Below are positions 36,301 to 47,397 of a DNA stretch of 64,000 bases, piece after piece. The position numbers and the translations under genes are program-made. The stretch comes from Tetrahymena thermophila SB210. Lineage: Eukaryota; Ciliophora; Oligohymenophorea; Hymenostomatida; Tetrahymenidae. A model generated the notes under the pieces. That model did no database searches. It had not been told where the DNA came from and worked only from the letters and a program-made list of their open reading frames with translations. How positions within the stretch are numbered: position 1 is the stretch's first letter; each line of letters begins with the position of its first letter. The stretch is from positions 1 to 64,000 of the forward strand of contig NW_002476473.1 of NCBI RefSeq assembly GCF_000189635.1. Reading direction: 5' to 3'.

Positions 36301-39300
36301 AAAAAGCAAGCAAGCACAATAAAAAGAAAAAGAAAAAAGAGCTTTATTGTTTTTATTAATTAGTTTTTATAATTAAAAAATCACAATTCAAAACAAATAA
36401 ACTGTTTTTACGAAAGCTTAAGTGTCAAATTTGAAAGATTAATGCAATTTGCTAAGGCAGCACATAAGCCTGATGCACCTTTATCACCAATTTAATTTTC
36501 ACTTTTTAAATATTGAAGAAAAAATATATCATTAAATAGTTAATAAGAAGGAAAAAATGAAGAAAAATATAAAATAATATTAAAGATTAATTAATAATAA
36601 AACCAAAAGTTGAAAATAAAATAAATGATGAGTTTAATGAACAAAAAAAAGCAAGCAAGCACAATAAAAAGAAAAAAGAGATAAATTGTTTTTAATTAGT
36701 TTTTATAATTAAAAATATCACAATTCAAAACAAATAAACTGTTTTTACGTAAGTTCAAGTGTCAAATTTAAGAGATTGATGCAATTTGCTAAAGCAGAAC
36801 CTAAGCCTGATGCACCCATTGCACCAATTTAATTGTTCCTTTTTAAATATTGAAGAAAAAATATATCATTAAATAGCTAATTAGAAGGAAAGAATGAAGA
36901 AAAATATGAAATAATAAGATTAATTAATAAATAATAAAAGCAAAAGTTGAAAAAAAATTATGAGTTAAATTAACAAAGAAAGAACAAAAAAAAGCAAGCA
37001 AGCACAATAAAAAAGAAAACAAAAAAGAGTTTGATTGTTTTTAATAAGTTTTTATAATTAAAAATATCACAATCCAAAACAAATAAACTATTTTTACCTA
37101 AGATCAAGTGTTAAATTTAAGAGATTAATGCATTTTGCTAAAGCAGGACCTAAACCTGATGCACCCATTGCACCAATTTAATTTTCACTTTTTAAATATT
37201 AAAGAAAAAATATTTCATTAAATAGTTAATAAGAAGGAAAAAATGAAGAAAAATATGAAATAATATATAAGATTAATTAATAATAAAACCAAAAGTTGAA
37301 AATAAAATGATGAGTTAAATGAACAAAAAAAAACAAGCAAGCACAATAAAAAGAAAAAGAAAAAAGAGATATATTGTTTTTAATTAGTTTTTATAATTAA
37401 AAATATCACAATTCAAAACAAATAAACTGTTTTTACGAAAGCTGAAGTGTCAAATTTGAGAGATTAATGCTATTTGCTAAATCAGAACATAAGCCTGATG
37501 CACCTTCATCGCCAATTTAATTTTAACTTTTTAAATATTCAAGAAAAAATATATCATAAAACAGATAATTAGAAGGAAAAAATGAAGAAAAATATTAAAT
37601 AATAAATAAAATTAATTAATAATAAAAGCAAAAGTTGAAAATAAAATTATGAGTTAAATTAACAAAGAAAGAATAAAAAAAAGCAATCAAGCACAAATAA
37701 AAGAAAAAGAAAAAAGAGCTTTATTGTTTTTAATTAGTTTTTATAATTAAAAATATCACAATCCAAAACAAATAAACTGTTTTTACGAAAGCTGAAGTGT
37801 CAAATTTGAAAGATTAATGCAATTTGCTAAAGCAGAACCTAAGCCTGATGCACCCATTGCACCAATTTAATTGTTCCTTTTTAAATATTGAAGAAAAAAT
37901 ATATCATTAAATAGCTAATTAGAAGGAAAAAATGAAGAAAAATATGAAATAATAAGATTAATTAATAAATAATAAAAGCAAAAGTTGAAAAAAAATTATG
38001 AGTTAAATTAACAAAGAAAGAACAAAAAAAAGCAAAAAATCACAATAAAAAGAAAAAGAAAAGAGAGCTTTGTTGTTTTTAATTAGTTTTTATAATTAAA
38101 AATATCACAATCCAAAACAAATAAACTGTTTTTACCTAAGATCAAGTGTTAAATTAAGAGATTAATGCNNNNNNNNNNNNNNNNNNNNNNNNNNNNNNNN
38201 NNNNNNNNNNNNNNNNNNNNNNNNNNNNNNNNNNNNNNNNNNNNNNNNNNNNNNNNNNNNNNNNNNNNAACTTTTTAATATTTAAGAAAAAATATATCAA
38301 TAAATAGTTAATTAGAAGGAAAAAATGAAGAAAAATATGAAATAGTAAATAAGATTAATTAATAATAAAAGCAAAAGTTGAAAATAAAATAATTAGTTAA
38401 ATTAACAAAGAAAGAACAAAAAAAAAGCACAATAAAAAAGAAAACAAAAAAGAGTTTGATTGTTTTTAATAAGTTTTTATAATTAAAAATATCACAATCC
38501 AAAACAAATAAACTGTTTTTACGAAAGCTGAAGTGTAAAATTTGAAAGATTAATGCAATTTGCTAAAGCAGAACCTAAGCCTGATGCATCTTCATCACCA
38601 ATTTCATTGCTCCTTTTTAAATATTGAAGAAAAAATATATCAATAAATAGTTAATTAGAAGGAAAAAATGAAGAAAAATATGAAATAATATATAAGATTA
38701 ATTAATAATAAAAGCAAAAAAAAATTATGAGTTAAATTAACAAAGTAAGAACTAAAAAAAACTAGCAAGTACAATAAAAAGAAAAAGAAAAAAGAGATTT
38801 ATTGTTTTTAATTAGTTTTTATAATTAAAAATATCACAATCCAAAACAAATAAACATTTTTACTAAAGCTGAAGTATCAAATTTGAGAGATTAATGCAAT
38901 TTGCTAAGGCAGAACTTAAGCCTGATGCACTCATTAAACCAATTTAATTGTAACTTTTAAATATTTAAGAAAAAATATATCATTAAATAGAGTAAGTTGC
39001 CATACAAATTTACAAAAAGCGAGTTTTATATACCAGTTTCTACATTTTATAAAATTAAAATTTAAAATATTTTTTTATCCCAGGGAATTCATTTGTAAAA
39101 TTTTTCAAAATTTATTTTTTTCAAAAAAATGATATGTTATAAGAATATACAATATGTATATATTATTTCAAATTTATATTTTATGAATTTAAAGCTTTCT
39201 AAAAACTCAAAAATAAAGCTATTTTAAGCTAATTTAGCTTTATTTATTATGTTATTAAGCTATGTTAAATTTCGCCTTTTATAAATTAAATAGGCATTTT

Positions 39301-39649
39301 ACTCTAGTTAATTAGAAGGAAAAAATGTAGAAAAAATACGAAATAATAAGATTAATAAATAATTGATAAAATTAACAAAGAATGAAAAAATAAGAAATCA
39401 AAATAAAAAGAAAAAGATAAATAAATAAATTAAAAGAGTTTTAATGTTTTAAATAAACTTTTTTAATTAAAAATATTACAATCCATAAAAAATAAACTGA
39501 TTGCTTTTATTAAGTGTAAGTTTGCTTTAATAGCAAAAAATGAATAAAAAATATCAAATAACAAAAAATTAATAATAAATATATAATTAAAAATTGAAAT
39601 CAATATGAAGTTAAAATAGCTAAAAAATTTTAGTTTGAATAAATATCAA

Positions 39650-39689
<40 letters not shown>

Positions 39690-39946
39690 GATGATAATCA
39701 TTAATTTCTATAATAAAAATTATTTATTTAAATAAATTGAAAGTTAAATATGTAAAAAATATTAATAATAATAAAAATAATCATTTTTAATTAAATATAC
39801 TTCAGATTAATATGGAGAACCTAATGAGATTAAATTGAAGAGCTTAAAAACTTTTTTTATTAATTTATATAAATTTAAAGGATATTAATAAAAAAATTAA
39901 TAATTACTTCTCCTAATCTATTATATTTTTTAATCTATTATATCAT
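33335..39946 (-). CDS. LRR cassette gene B, 16 tandem LRR exons
   Basis: Exon 1 39908-39946 (39 nt, MIQQIKKYNRLGE), exon 2 39801-39850 (50 nt, ending VLHINLK), sixteen 90-nt LRR exons, terminal exon 33335-33419 (ends KCLKSKRLVVFQKIFG, TGA at 33335-33337). LRR exons begin (lower coordinate) at 38864, 38523, 38136 (cut by the N gap), 37787, 37437, 37098, 36749, 36412, 36061, 35712, 35398, 35047, 34692, 34352, 33998, 33648. With the gap filled to 90 nt the total is 1614 nt, 537 residues, and the frame closes, which supports the model. Each exon encodes a consensus ribonuclease-inhibitor-type LRR (NNQIGAMGASGLGSALANCI, then NLSNLTLDLR). Repeats are nearly identical. No signal peptide or membrane segment. 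Exon 38136 lacks one T (AAATTAAG instead of AAATTTAAG) at the gap edge, probably a sequencing error. Confidence 0.83.
33600..38955 (-). repeat. Cassette array of gene B, period ~350 bp, 16 units
   Basis: Lower exon edges step by 314-387 bp, mostly 337-355. Exons and introns are both highly conserved. Recurring landmarks on + are CACAATCCAAAACAAATAAA, GAGATTAATGCAATTTGCTA and TAGAAGGAAAAAATGAAG. Sub-patterns (CACCCATTGCACC against CACCTTCATCACC) recur irregularly among units, which suggests shuffling or gene conversion. Confidence 0.95.
38169..38268. other. Assembly gap of 100 N
   Basis: Exactly 100 N, so a placeholder length. It cuts the LRR exon starting at 38136: 33 nt are visible before and 2 nt after, so about 55 nt are missing if no whole unit is collapsed. 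Unit spacing would then be ~342 bp, as expected. Confidence 0.95.
38990..39304. mobile_element. 315-bp inverted-repeat element flanked by TA on both sides
   Basis: Inserted in the intron between exon 2 and the first LRR exon of gene B. Ends are GAGTAAGTTGCC (38990-39001) and GGCATTTTACTC (39293-39304), inverted repeats matching at 10 of 12. TA at 38988-38989 and 39305-39306 flank it; removing the element and one TA restores AAATAGTTAATTAG, the sequence of neighbouring cassettes. That makes it a precise insertion with TA target duplication, as made by Tc1/mariner-type elements and TA-bounded ciliate eliminated sequences. No ORF, so non-autonomous. Confidence 0.82.
39649..39688. repeat. AATA microsatellite
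   Basis: About ten uninterrupted copies of AATA in an intron of gene B. Confidence 0.95.
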
Positions 39947-40808
39947 TTATTTTTTTTTCAAAAATATTGAATAGCAATTTATGAAATTTAATTAATTTTA
40001 ATTAAATGGATAGAAGAACAAATAAATATAATAATTAATTAATATATTTGGTTTTAAGAAGAGATATCACAGAAAAATTAATTTAATATTCATTCATTAT
40101 TTAATCTTAATATTTGTATTTAAAACATATACTTAAAAATTTATTAGGAATTAGAGATGGTCAGTTATTTATTTAGTCACATTTGATAAAATTCTAGTAA
40201 TTAATTAATGTTCTTAAATTTTATAAAAATAATGTTTATAAGTTGATTTTTCTGTTTTAGCTATGTAATTTTAGGAATATTTGTAATAATGCCATACAAA
40301 AATTTCGTGGTTTGCATGCCACTTATTATGAAATAAATTTTTTATTTATTTATTAAAAAATCTAATTTTTATATTTTATAATAGAATTATAATTAATTAA
40401 TAATTTAATTTATTATAATTTCAAAAATAAATAAATTTTTAATATATTAAAAACTAAAATTAAATAAATAAGTGTTAATTTAGTAGAGTCAGTCTATCAC
40501 AATATTTAAAGATTTTTATGTAAAAATATAATATTATTTTTACAATACTTTTAGGAATAATGTTAAGGTTATTTGAAATTAATACTATTTTTAGAAATAT
40601 AAATAATTATTACTTTTATATATTTTAATAAAATAGATCAAATCAAATTTTTTGTCTGTCACCTTCTATTTTATTTTTCTATTTCCTATTTCAAAATCAA
40701 ATTGAAAATCAAAATTAGATTATAAATTTCAATATCTTGGTAGTTAAAAAAAAATAATTAAAATAAAAAAAAAACAAATAATATAAGCATATAAATATAT
40801 CAATAAAA
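39947..40808. other. Divergent intergenic region
   Basis: Lies between gene B (-) and the zinc-ribbon gene (+). The first ~200 bp resemble 32767-32990 upstream of gene C, so the duplicated unit included the promoter region. Nothing else recognised. Confidence 0.55.
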
Positions 40809-41006
40809 ATGGATTCAGACAAACCTTCTTGCCCAGTTTGCCAATCTAAAGACAAAGTAGTCAAAATTATTTATGGACATCCTGCAGAAAAATTAATTAA
40901 ATAAGCTGAAAGAAAAGAAATATTTTTAGGTGGATGCAAGCTCCCTCCCCGCGATATTAAGCCAGAAGGATGGTATTGCTTTACTTGTACAAAAAAATTC
41001 GATTGA
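40809..41006 (+). CDS. Small zinc-ribbon protein, 65 residues
   Basis: ATG 40809-40811, TGA 41004-41006, single exon. Two cysteine pairs, CPVC near the N-terminus and CFTC near the C-terminus, plus a single Cys in GGCKLPPRD, suit one structural zinc ion. The order CPxC, IIYGHPAEKL, a KQAERKEIFLGGC segment, then W-Y-C-x-x-C resembles a family of small zinc-ribbon proteins common in bacteria (pattern IVYG...LGGC...W-x-C-x-x-C), a link made from memory of the pattern. Function unknown. It is the only clearly G+C-richer stretch in several kilobases, typical of coding DNA here. Confidence 0.85.
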
Positions 41007-42884
41007 CAAATTGAAAAAGAAATTAACTGAATAATGAATTGCGATGATATGAATTTTAATAAAAATAAATATCTTTTTAAGTAAAAAAATAAAATTAATA
41101 ATATGAAATAAATTCAAAAATTTTGTATTAAATATTATATTTTTTTAATTATTTTTAATTAAATTTTAGTCTAATATTAAAGTTATTATTTATCTCAATA
41201 AACTAAACATTTAAAAGATTGTTAATAATAAGTTTTTATTTTTTTTACTTTTAATTTCCTTTAGCAATATTAATAATTCATATTTCATTTTTTTTTTCAT
41301 ATTTGTGTCTATTTTGCTTGAAATAAATTAATGAAAAAATAAATTAAATTAGTTTATATATTAAAGAAAAAAACTAATTAGCTTTTATTTAAATAAAAAA
41401 ATAGTTTCCTTTCTAATCTTAAAATAATTACTATTAGTTTTTAAATTAAATGACTATCTAAAATATAAGTATATAAGTAAGTAAGTAAATAAAAAATGTA
41501 GTTTATAAATAATATATATATATAATAAATTATTGTTCATACAGAGATAAATAATGTTTCATATTTAATTTTTTGTGTTTAATTTATCACTAAATTGTTT
41601 TTTTAAAATCTAAAAGTTACTAAAATACTTAAATAATAATGATGAGACAATTTTAATAATTAATATTTGATAAATTTAATGGCTTTTTTAAAACATAAAA
41701 TTCTAGTCTAATAAAATGAAAATTTCTAAATTAAATAATTTTATAATTTGAGTTTTATTTTTTAATTAAATAATGAAAATAATAATAAATTAAATAAATA
41801 ACTTGCTAATTAATTATCTAAGTTCAAAAAAATGGGCTATAAACAATAAAAATAATGAGCTGTTGAATATTAAAATGCTTTTATCTCTAGCTAGAAATAA
41901 AAATAAAGTAAATTAATTTATAAATATTCTCTTATTCATAATGAATTTAATTAAGTTTTTTTATTTTTAACAATCTAACTTTCATAATACTTACTTTTTA
42001 TTTAATTAACTAAAAATTTATTCCTAATATGACGAAAAATAAATTTTTGATTTGAGTCAAGCATAGCTTAATGTAAAAATCTTTAAGAAACTTATGAATT
42101 TATAGCAAAATACTATTTAAATTTAAAATATCATAATTCTTTCTTTTTTTTCAACCAACCATATAGAATAAAATGGCTAAAAAAATATGCCACTTAGGAA
42201 AATAAATTCATTTTAGATGAAAAAAGTGTTCAGTATTATAAACACGAATTACATTAATCTTAAAATAGTTTATAGTATATAAGGAAAAATTTAAATAAAT
42301 TAGTTATTACTTTCCTCAAAATTCATTTAAAAATTTTTATTTTCTTGTTTATCTGAGATAATTCTGTCTTTTAGTTCTAAACCCTTTTTTCCTCTTTTAT
42401 TTTTTCTTAGGTTAAGCAATATTTCCTTTTGCTTATATTTATCTTAGTTTAGATATTTTAGTAATTTGATTATTCAATTTTCACTTTAATTAGAAAGCAT
42501 TTCCCTACTATTTAAAAACTTCCTTATTGGTTTTATTATATCTTATTTAGTTTTTGTAGATACTTTTTTCTAAATTTTTTTATTTCTAAATGATATGATT
42601 ACTTATTTGAAATATTAGTAAACATTTAATTAAAAAATATTTCTATTTTTAAATTTTTAGTGAAAATGAGTTATCAATAAGCAAATTAATTAATATTCCA
42701 TACAATAAAATCTTCTATTTTAAAATAAAAGATCTTCGAGTTAAAGCTTAACTTTTGTTATCAAAAAAGATATTCTCTATAAAAATCAATTAAAAACAAA
42801 TAGAAAGAAAAAATTGAAAATAATAAATTAATAGTAAAAATCATTTGTTTGTTTTTAAATTAAAAAAAGATTGATTTGCGAAAA
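41007..42884. other. 1.9-kb intergenic region, nothing recognised
   Basis: Very AT-rich, with TA and AAGT microsatellites near 41475-41525. No coding frame. Confidence 0.6.
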
Positions 42885-45800
42885 ATGAAAAACAGAAGTA
42901 AAATATTAAACATAAATCTTATTTTTATAATTTTGATAGCTAAATACTGTAAAAATGATAGTTATTTAGAAATCGCTTAACCAAGAAAAATTAATTCATT
43001 GGGTTGTGATTCAAGTATAATTGATTAGTTGATAAAGTAGAAAATTTAGTTTGTTTGTGAGTAAGACAATATTCAAATTTAAAATTAGGATAAAGTAGAA
43101 TTTGGTCTAATTCTTTCTAATTCATTGATAACCAGTAATGTTAATATATAAAATATAACAATGGCAAAAATAAATTATCTGATTTTAAATGATATTTAAT
43201 TTGATAATAGTAATTTTATCTCTATAAGCAACGTGAATATACTTTAAATAGACTAAATAAATATAAAAGAAATTTAATTAAAGTAAGCAGCTTAAATTAT
43301 TAGTACTAATGACATTAATTAATTTAATATAACTAAGATGATTCTAAGAGACTAAATATAAAAAGAAGATCTTTAAGAATAGTTTATACTTAGTTCTAAA
43401 AATTTATTCATAGAAGATATTCAAATTATAAATCTTTAAGGCTATAAATTCTTGATTGAAGGAGTTGAATTATTGGAGATTAATAATATATTTCTATCTT
43501 ATAGTAATATTATAGACTCAAATATTGAAAATAATATAGATTATGTTTTTTCTTCAAAGAAGCAAATAAATGTTGATACTATTAAGATTTATATTAACGT
43601 ATTAGAATAATAAAGTTTTGAATATTACTTTTAGTTTAAAATTGAAGATTAATAAGATGAAATAGCATAAATAAATGTGTAAAAAATATAATATTAGGAT
43701 GAGTCGTCTTAATTTTAAGGATATGGGCTTTTCAAATTCTTCGCTGAATACGATTAAAGAGAAAGCTTTTCAACTTTAGCGTAAACTTTGAACATAGGAT
43801 TGATTGATTATTAATAATTAAATGATTAATCTTTCTTGCTTATTTAAGCAACTAATATCAAAGACATTTCTATAAATCAAACAATTATTCATAATTTTGC
43901 TAATAATAATGAACAAAGTTTATTTGAGTTTATATATGTAAATAGTTTCTAAATGAAATCTATCTAATTTACTTAGAATTCTAAGATCAGTAACAGTATA
44001 ATTGTAGGAACTGCAGGGTCATTCTATTTAGAAGAAATAAACATCCATCAGTAAAACTAATTTTTAAAAGATTTTCTTGTTTTAAATAATTGCAACTCTA
44101 TTATGATTAGTAATATTGTTATTACCAATACAGAATTTAATGAATGCCTTATTACTGTTTTTAATTCAGATTACTTTTATCTATTTAATACAACAATTCA
44201 TAATATTACTTTTATTTAGAAATCACTCTTCTAAATTGCAAATGTTACTAGCTATAATTTGACTTCAATTAATATTTAACAAATCTAGACTTTCTAATCT
44301 CAGTCTAGCATTTTTAATATTGGTAAAGAATCATCTCAATAATCTGATTCTAGCTAGTTATTACATATAAATAATTTATACTCCGATTTGAAAAATCAGT
44401 AGAATTTATAGCTCCTACTTTCAAATGAAGCAATCAAATTTATAGTTATAGAAAATTCATAGATTATCAATGGATCATCTAGTGATTTTGGAGGTTGCAT
44501 TAGTATGTATCTTAATTCAAAATCAAATCAATTGACACTCATAAATACTACTTTTAATTCTTGTATCAGTAAATATTTAGGAGGTGCAGTTTATGGTGTT
44601 TAAGTAATTAAAACTGATTAGTCATAAATTTTTAATTGTAATAGCTTAATCGGTGGAGGTTTTTACGTATCAAATATTTCAAATGTTAATGAAATAAATA
44701 AAATAAATTTCAAAAACAATAGTGCATTAATAGCAGATGATAATTACAGTCTAGGTATTTAAAGTATTAAAATTAAAGAAATTGTTGAATTAAATTTAAA
44801 TATGGATAAATCGTTTTAGTTTATTCGAGTTCAAAAGTATTTATATCCTGGTATTATGTATCTTATAAGATTATAACTAAAGATAAATAACTAATGGTAT
44901 ACCTAATTCAATGATAAAGATCTGATTTCTAACATGTATTAATTTGTAAATGATCCTACAGAATATTATGTTTCTATTACTCCTAATGAATTAGAATCCA
45001 TTTAATATCCTTATATTCTTTGGTAGGCATTTGAAATTTCTTAATCAATTAATCAAACAACTTAATTTATACTTAATAGTTTGTTTTAAGAAAAATTTTT
45101 AGTAGACTCTAGCTAGTATCAAATTTATAACGGTTGTAATTCATAAGGTATGGAAAAGATATAGTTAACAAGCTATGATAAAAATAGATTTTCTTGTAGA
45201 TACTGTGAATATATGAAATCTGGGTATTAAAACCAATGCTAAACTTGCCAATCTGAATATTTTGAAGAATGTTATGCTAATTATTCAAAATTAAGATCGT
45301 CTTATTGGAGATCTAAATATTCTATAGACTCTTCTGATATTCAGCATTGCTCTATAAATCCCTCTAGTTGCTAAGGAGGTATATATTAAATCTTTAATTA
45401 AATTCTTATTTTAATATCATTTTTAAAAAAATTAATTAATTAGGAAAAGGAATTCGAAATGAGTTATGCTTTGAAGGACATATTGGACCATAATGTTTAG
45501 ATTGTGATACAAATAATACTTATTGGAATGATACTTATGCTCCTTCAGGTATTTTTTAATGCACAAAATGCAGTTCAATTCAGTCTAATACAATTAAGAT
45601 CATACTATCATTTATTGTAGTTTTTTTGAGTTTAGTAATGATAATATTATCTACTATTAAAAGATAATAAAATGAGCTTCATGCTTTATATTTATCAAGA
45701 ATGGGTATTTTTTTTATTGGAAGAACTCTCTACAACAAAAGTCTTACTTCAACTTATATGAAAATTTTTATTTTTCATACATCTATTTACTTAATATCTA

Positions 45801-46903
45801 TTAATCTAAAAAGTATTGATATCATATCTTCTATTATTTCTACATAATTTCTTATTTATAATCCTCTACAATAATCTTTGATTTCTTTGAACTGCTTTTT
45901 GTCATAGTTTAGATCACAATCTTTTAGTATCGGATTTCTGAATGTCCTATTAACTTTCATGATTCCAGTTTCTTTATTCTGTTTTATCATTGTAATCTTA
46001 GGTGTAGCTCTGCTTTTGAAAAAAATAGATTTGAAAAAATCAGCTTATGCAGCTAATCTCTCTCTCATATATATATTTATAACAACATTCTTTTCTATTT
46101 TGCTTGAAAACTCATTATCTAGTTTTATCTGTCTGAATCTTGACAAGGGAAATTCATATTCATTAATTGATCTTAATCTATAATGTGTAAATTCTGAAGA
46201 TTTATAAAAGATTTAGATTTTAAGTTTCTTTATTTTATTAATATTTTAAATACTATTTCCTCTATATACATTTAACAGACTGATATGGTTTAAAAACAAA
46301 TTAAGAAATGTAAAAGTTATGTTTACTTATGGCTTTCTATACAATGAATATAAAATGAAATATTTCTATTGGGAATTAATTAGATTAGTGGTAAAAACTC
46401 TATTAGTTGTATTGAATGTCTCTTTAAAATAATATTCATTAATTGCAGGAGTGATTATATCTTTACTTTTACTATCATATTTATTAGCATTATAAGCATA
46501 TTAGCCTTTTATTTCATTATTCTTGAATAAGTTTGAAAAAATTTCTATAGTAATTTCAATTTTAACTTTAAATTCAACAATTATTTTGAATTAATTCAAT
46601 TAAAGTTAAAATTATTTTAGTTTAATTTTCTTTGTAATAACCTAATTTCTCAATCTGCTATTTTGCTTATATAATATTTGGCTAATATTAACTTCCTTTA
46701 TACAACAAAAAATGTCTTAATGGAAATGCTTTGATATACAATTGCTAAATTGGATAATACCAAAACCTGGATAATTATTTAAGATAAACGATAATATTAA
46801 GAAATTAATCAAATGTGTAAATTATTTAAAATACTATGAATAGTAACAATAATAACAATATGAATATTACTGTCCATTTTACTTTTAAGAAGATAAAGAA
46901 TGA
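42885..46903 (+). CDS. Large surface protein: beta-helix-like ectodomain, Cys-rich stalk, multiple membrane helices
   Basis: Two exons: 42885-45378 and 45444-46903, intron of 65 nt; 1317 residues. An N-terminal signal peptide (INLIFIILIAKYC) is followed by ~700 residues of short, Asn/Ile/Ser-rich repeats with alternating hydrophobic residues, for example FIVIENSQIINGSSSDFGG and SLIGGGFYVSNISN, typical of a parallel beta-helix (pectin-lyase-like) fold. Residues ~740-880 are Cys-rich, with CRYCEYMKSGYQNQCQTC and CLDCDTNN, like EGF/furin-type modules. At least seven hydrophobic helices follow from about residue 880 (IILSFIVVFLSLVMIILSTI) to about 1220, then a Q-rich cytosolic tail. Ciliate genomes carry large families with this plan; role in recognition, adhesion or channel-like function is inferred. 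A related gene begins at 59501. Confidence 0.85.
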
Positions 46904-47397
46904 ATCTTGCTTGATAATATCATAAATAATGTATTATTTTTTAATGTATGTTTTTAAATATAAATTTATATAATTTATTTTCTCAATTATTATTAACATC
47001 CATTTTTCAAACTTAAAGTTCAAAAAAAATTTAATTTTAAATGGCAAACTTAATATAAATTGTGACTAGTTTATACTATTTAGGAGGGGATAGAGTATAT
47101 TTTTTATAAAGGAATGGTTTTTTATTTTTATATTTTGCCTTTAATTATTTTTTCAGTTACTCAAATAATATACATGACAAATCCAATCAAATGAACAAAT
47201 GACAATTAGAAATATCATAAAATAAAAAAATGTATTGCTGTATTAAAAAATAAATATAAACAGAATTGATTTAAATTTCTCAAAACTAAATAAATTTGAT
47301 GTAATTTACTTGATAATAATTTATAAGTTTAAATAAAAAAGAAGATTACTAGATAAAGTCCAAAAGTTATTAATATTATAGATAGATAATTAAAATA
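46904..47397. other. Intergenic, nothing recognised
   Basis: AT-rich spacer upstream of the first CDPK gene. Confidence 0.5.

Noticed and set aside
28390-38955. CRISPR-like or satellite interpretation of the ~350-bp periodic repeats
   Set aside because: Units are too long for CRISPR, lack spacers, and contain a 90-nt open exon with consistent splice sites and LRR codons; they are gene cassettes.
40926-41117. 63-codon minus-strand ORF
   Set aside because: Antisense to the zinc-ribbon gene, and the zinc-ribbon frame has cysteine pairs and coding composition.
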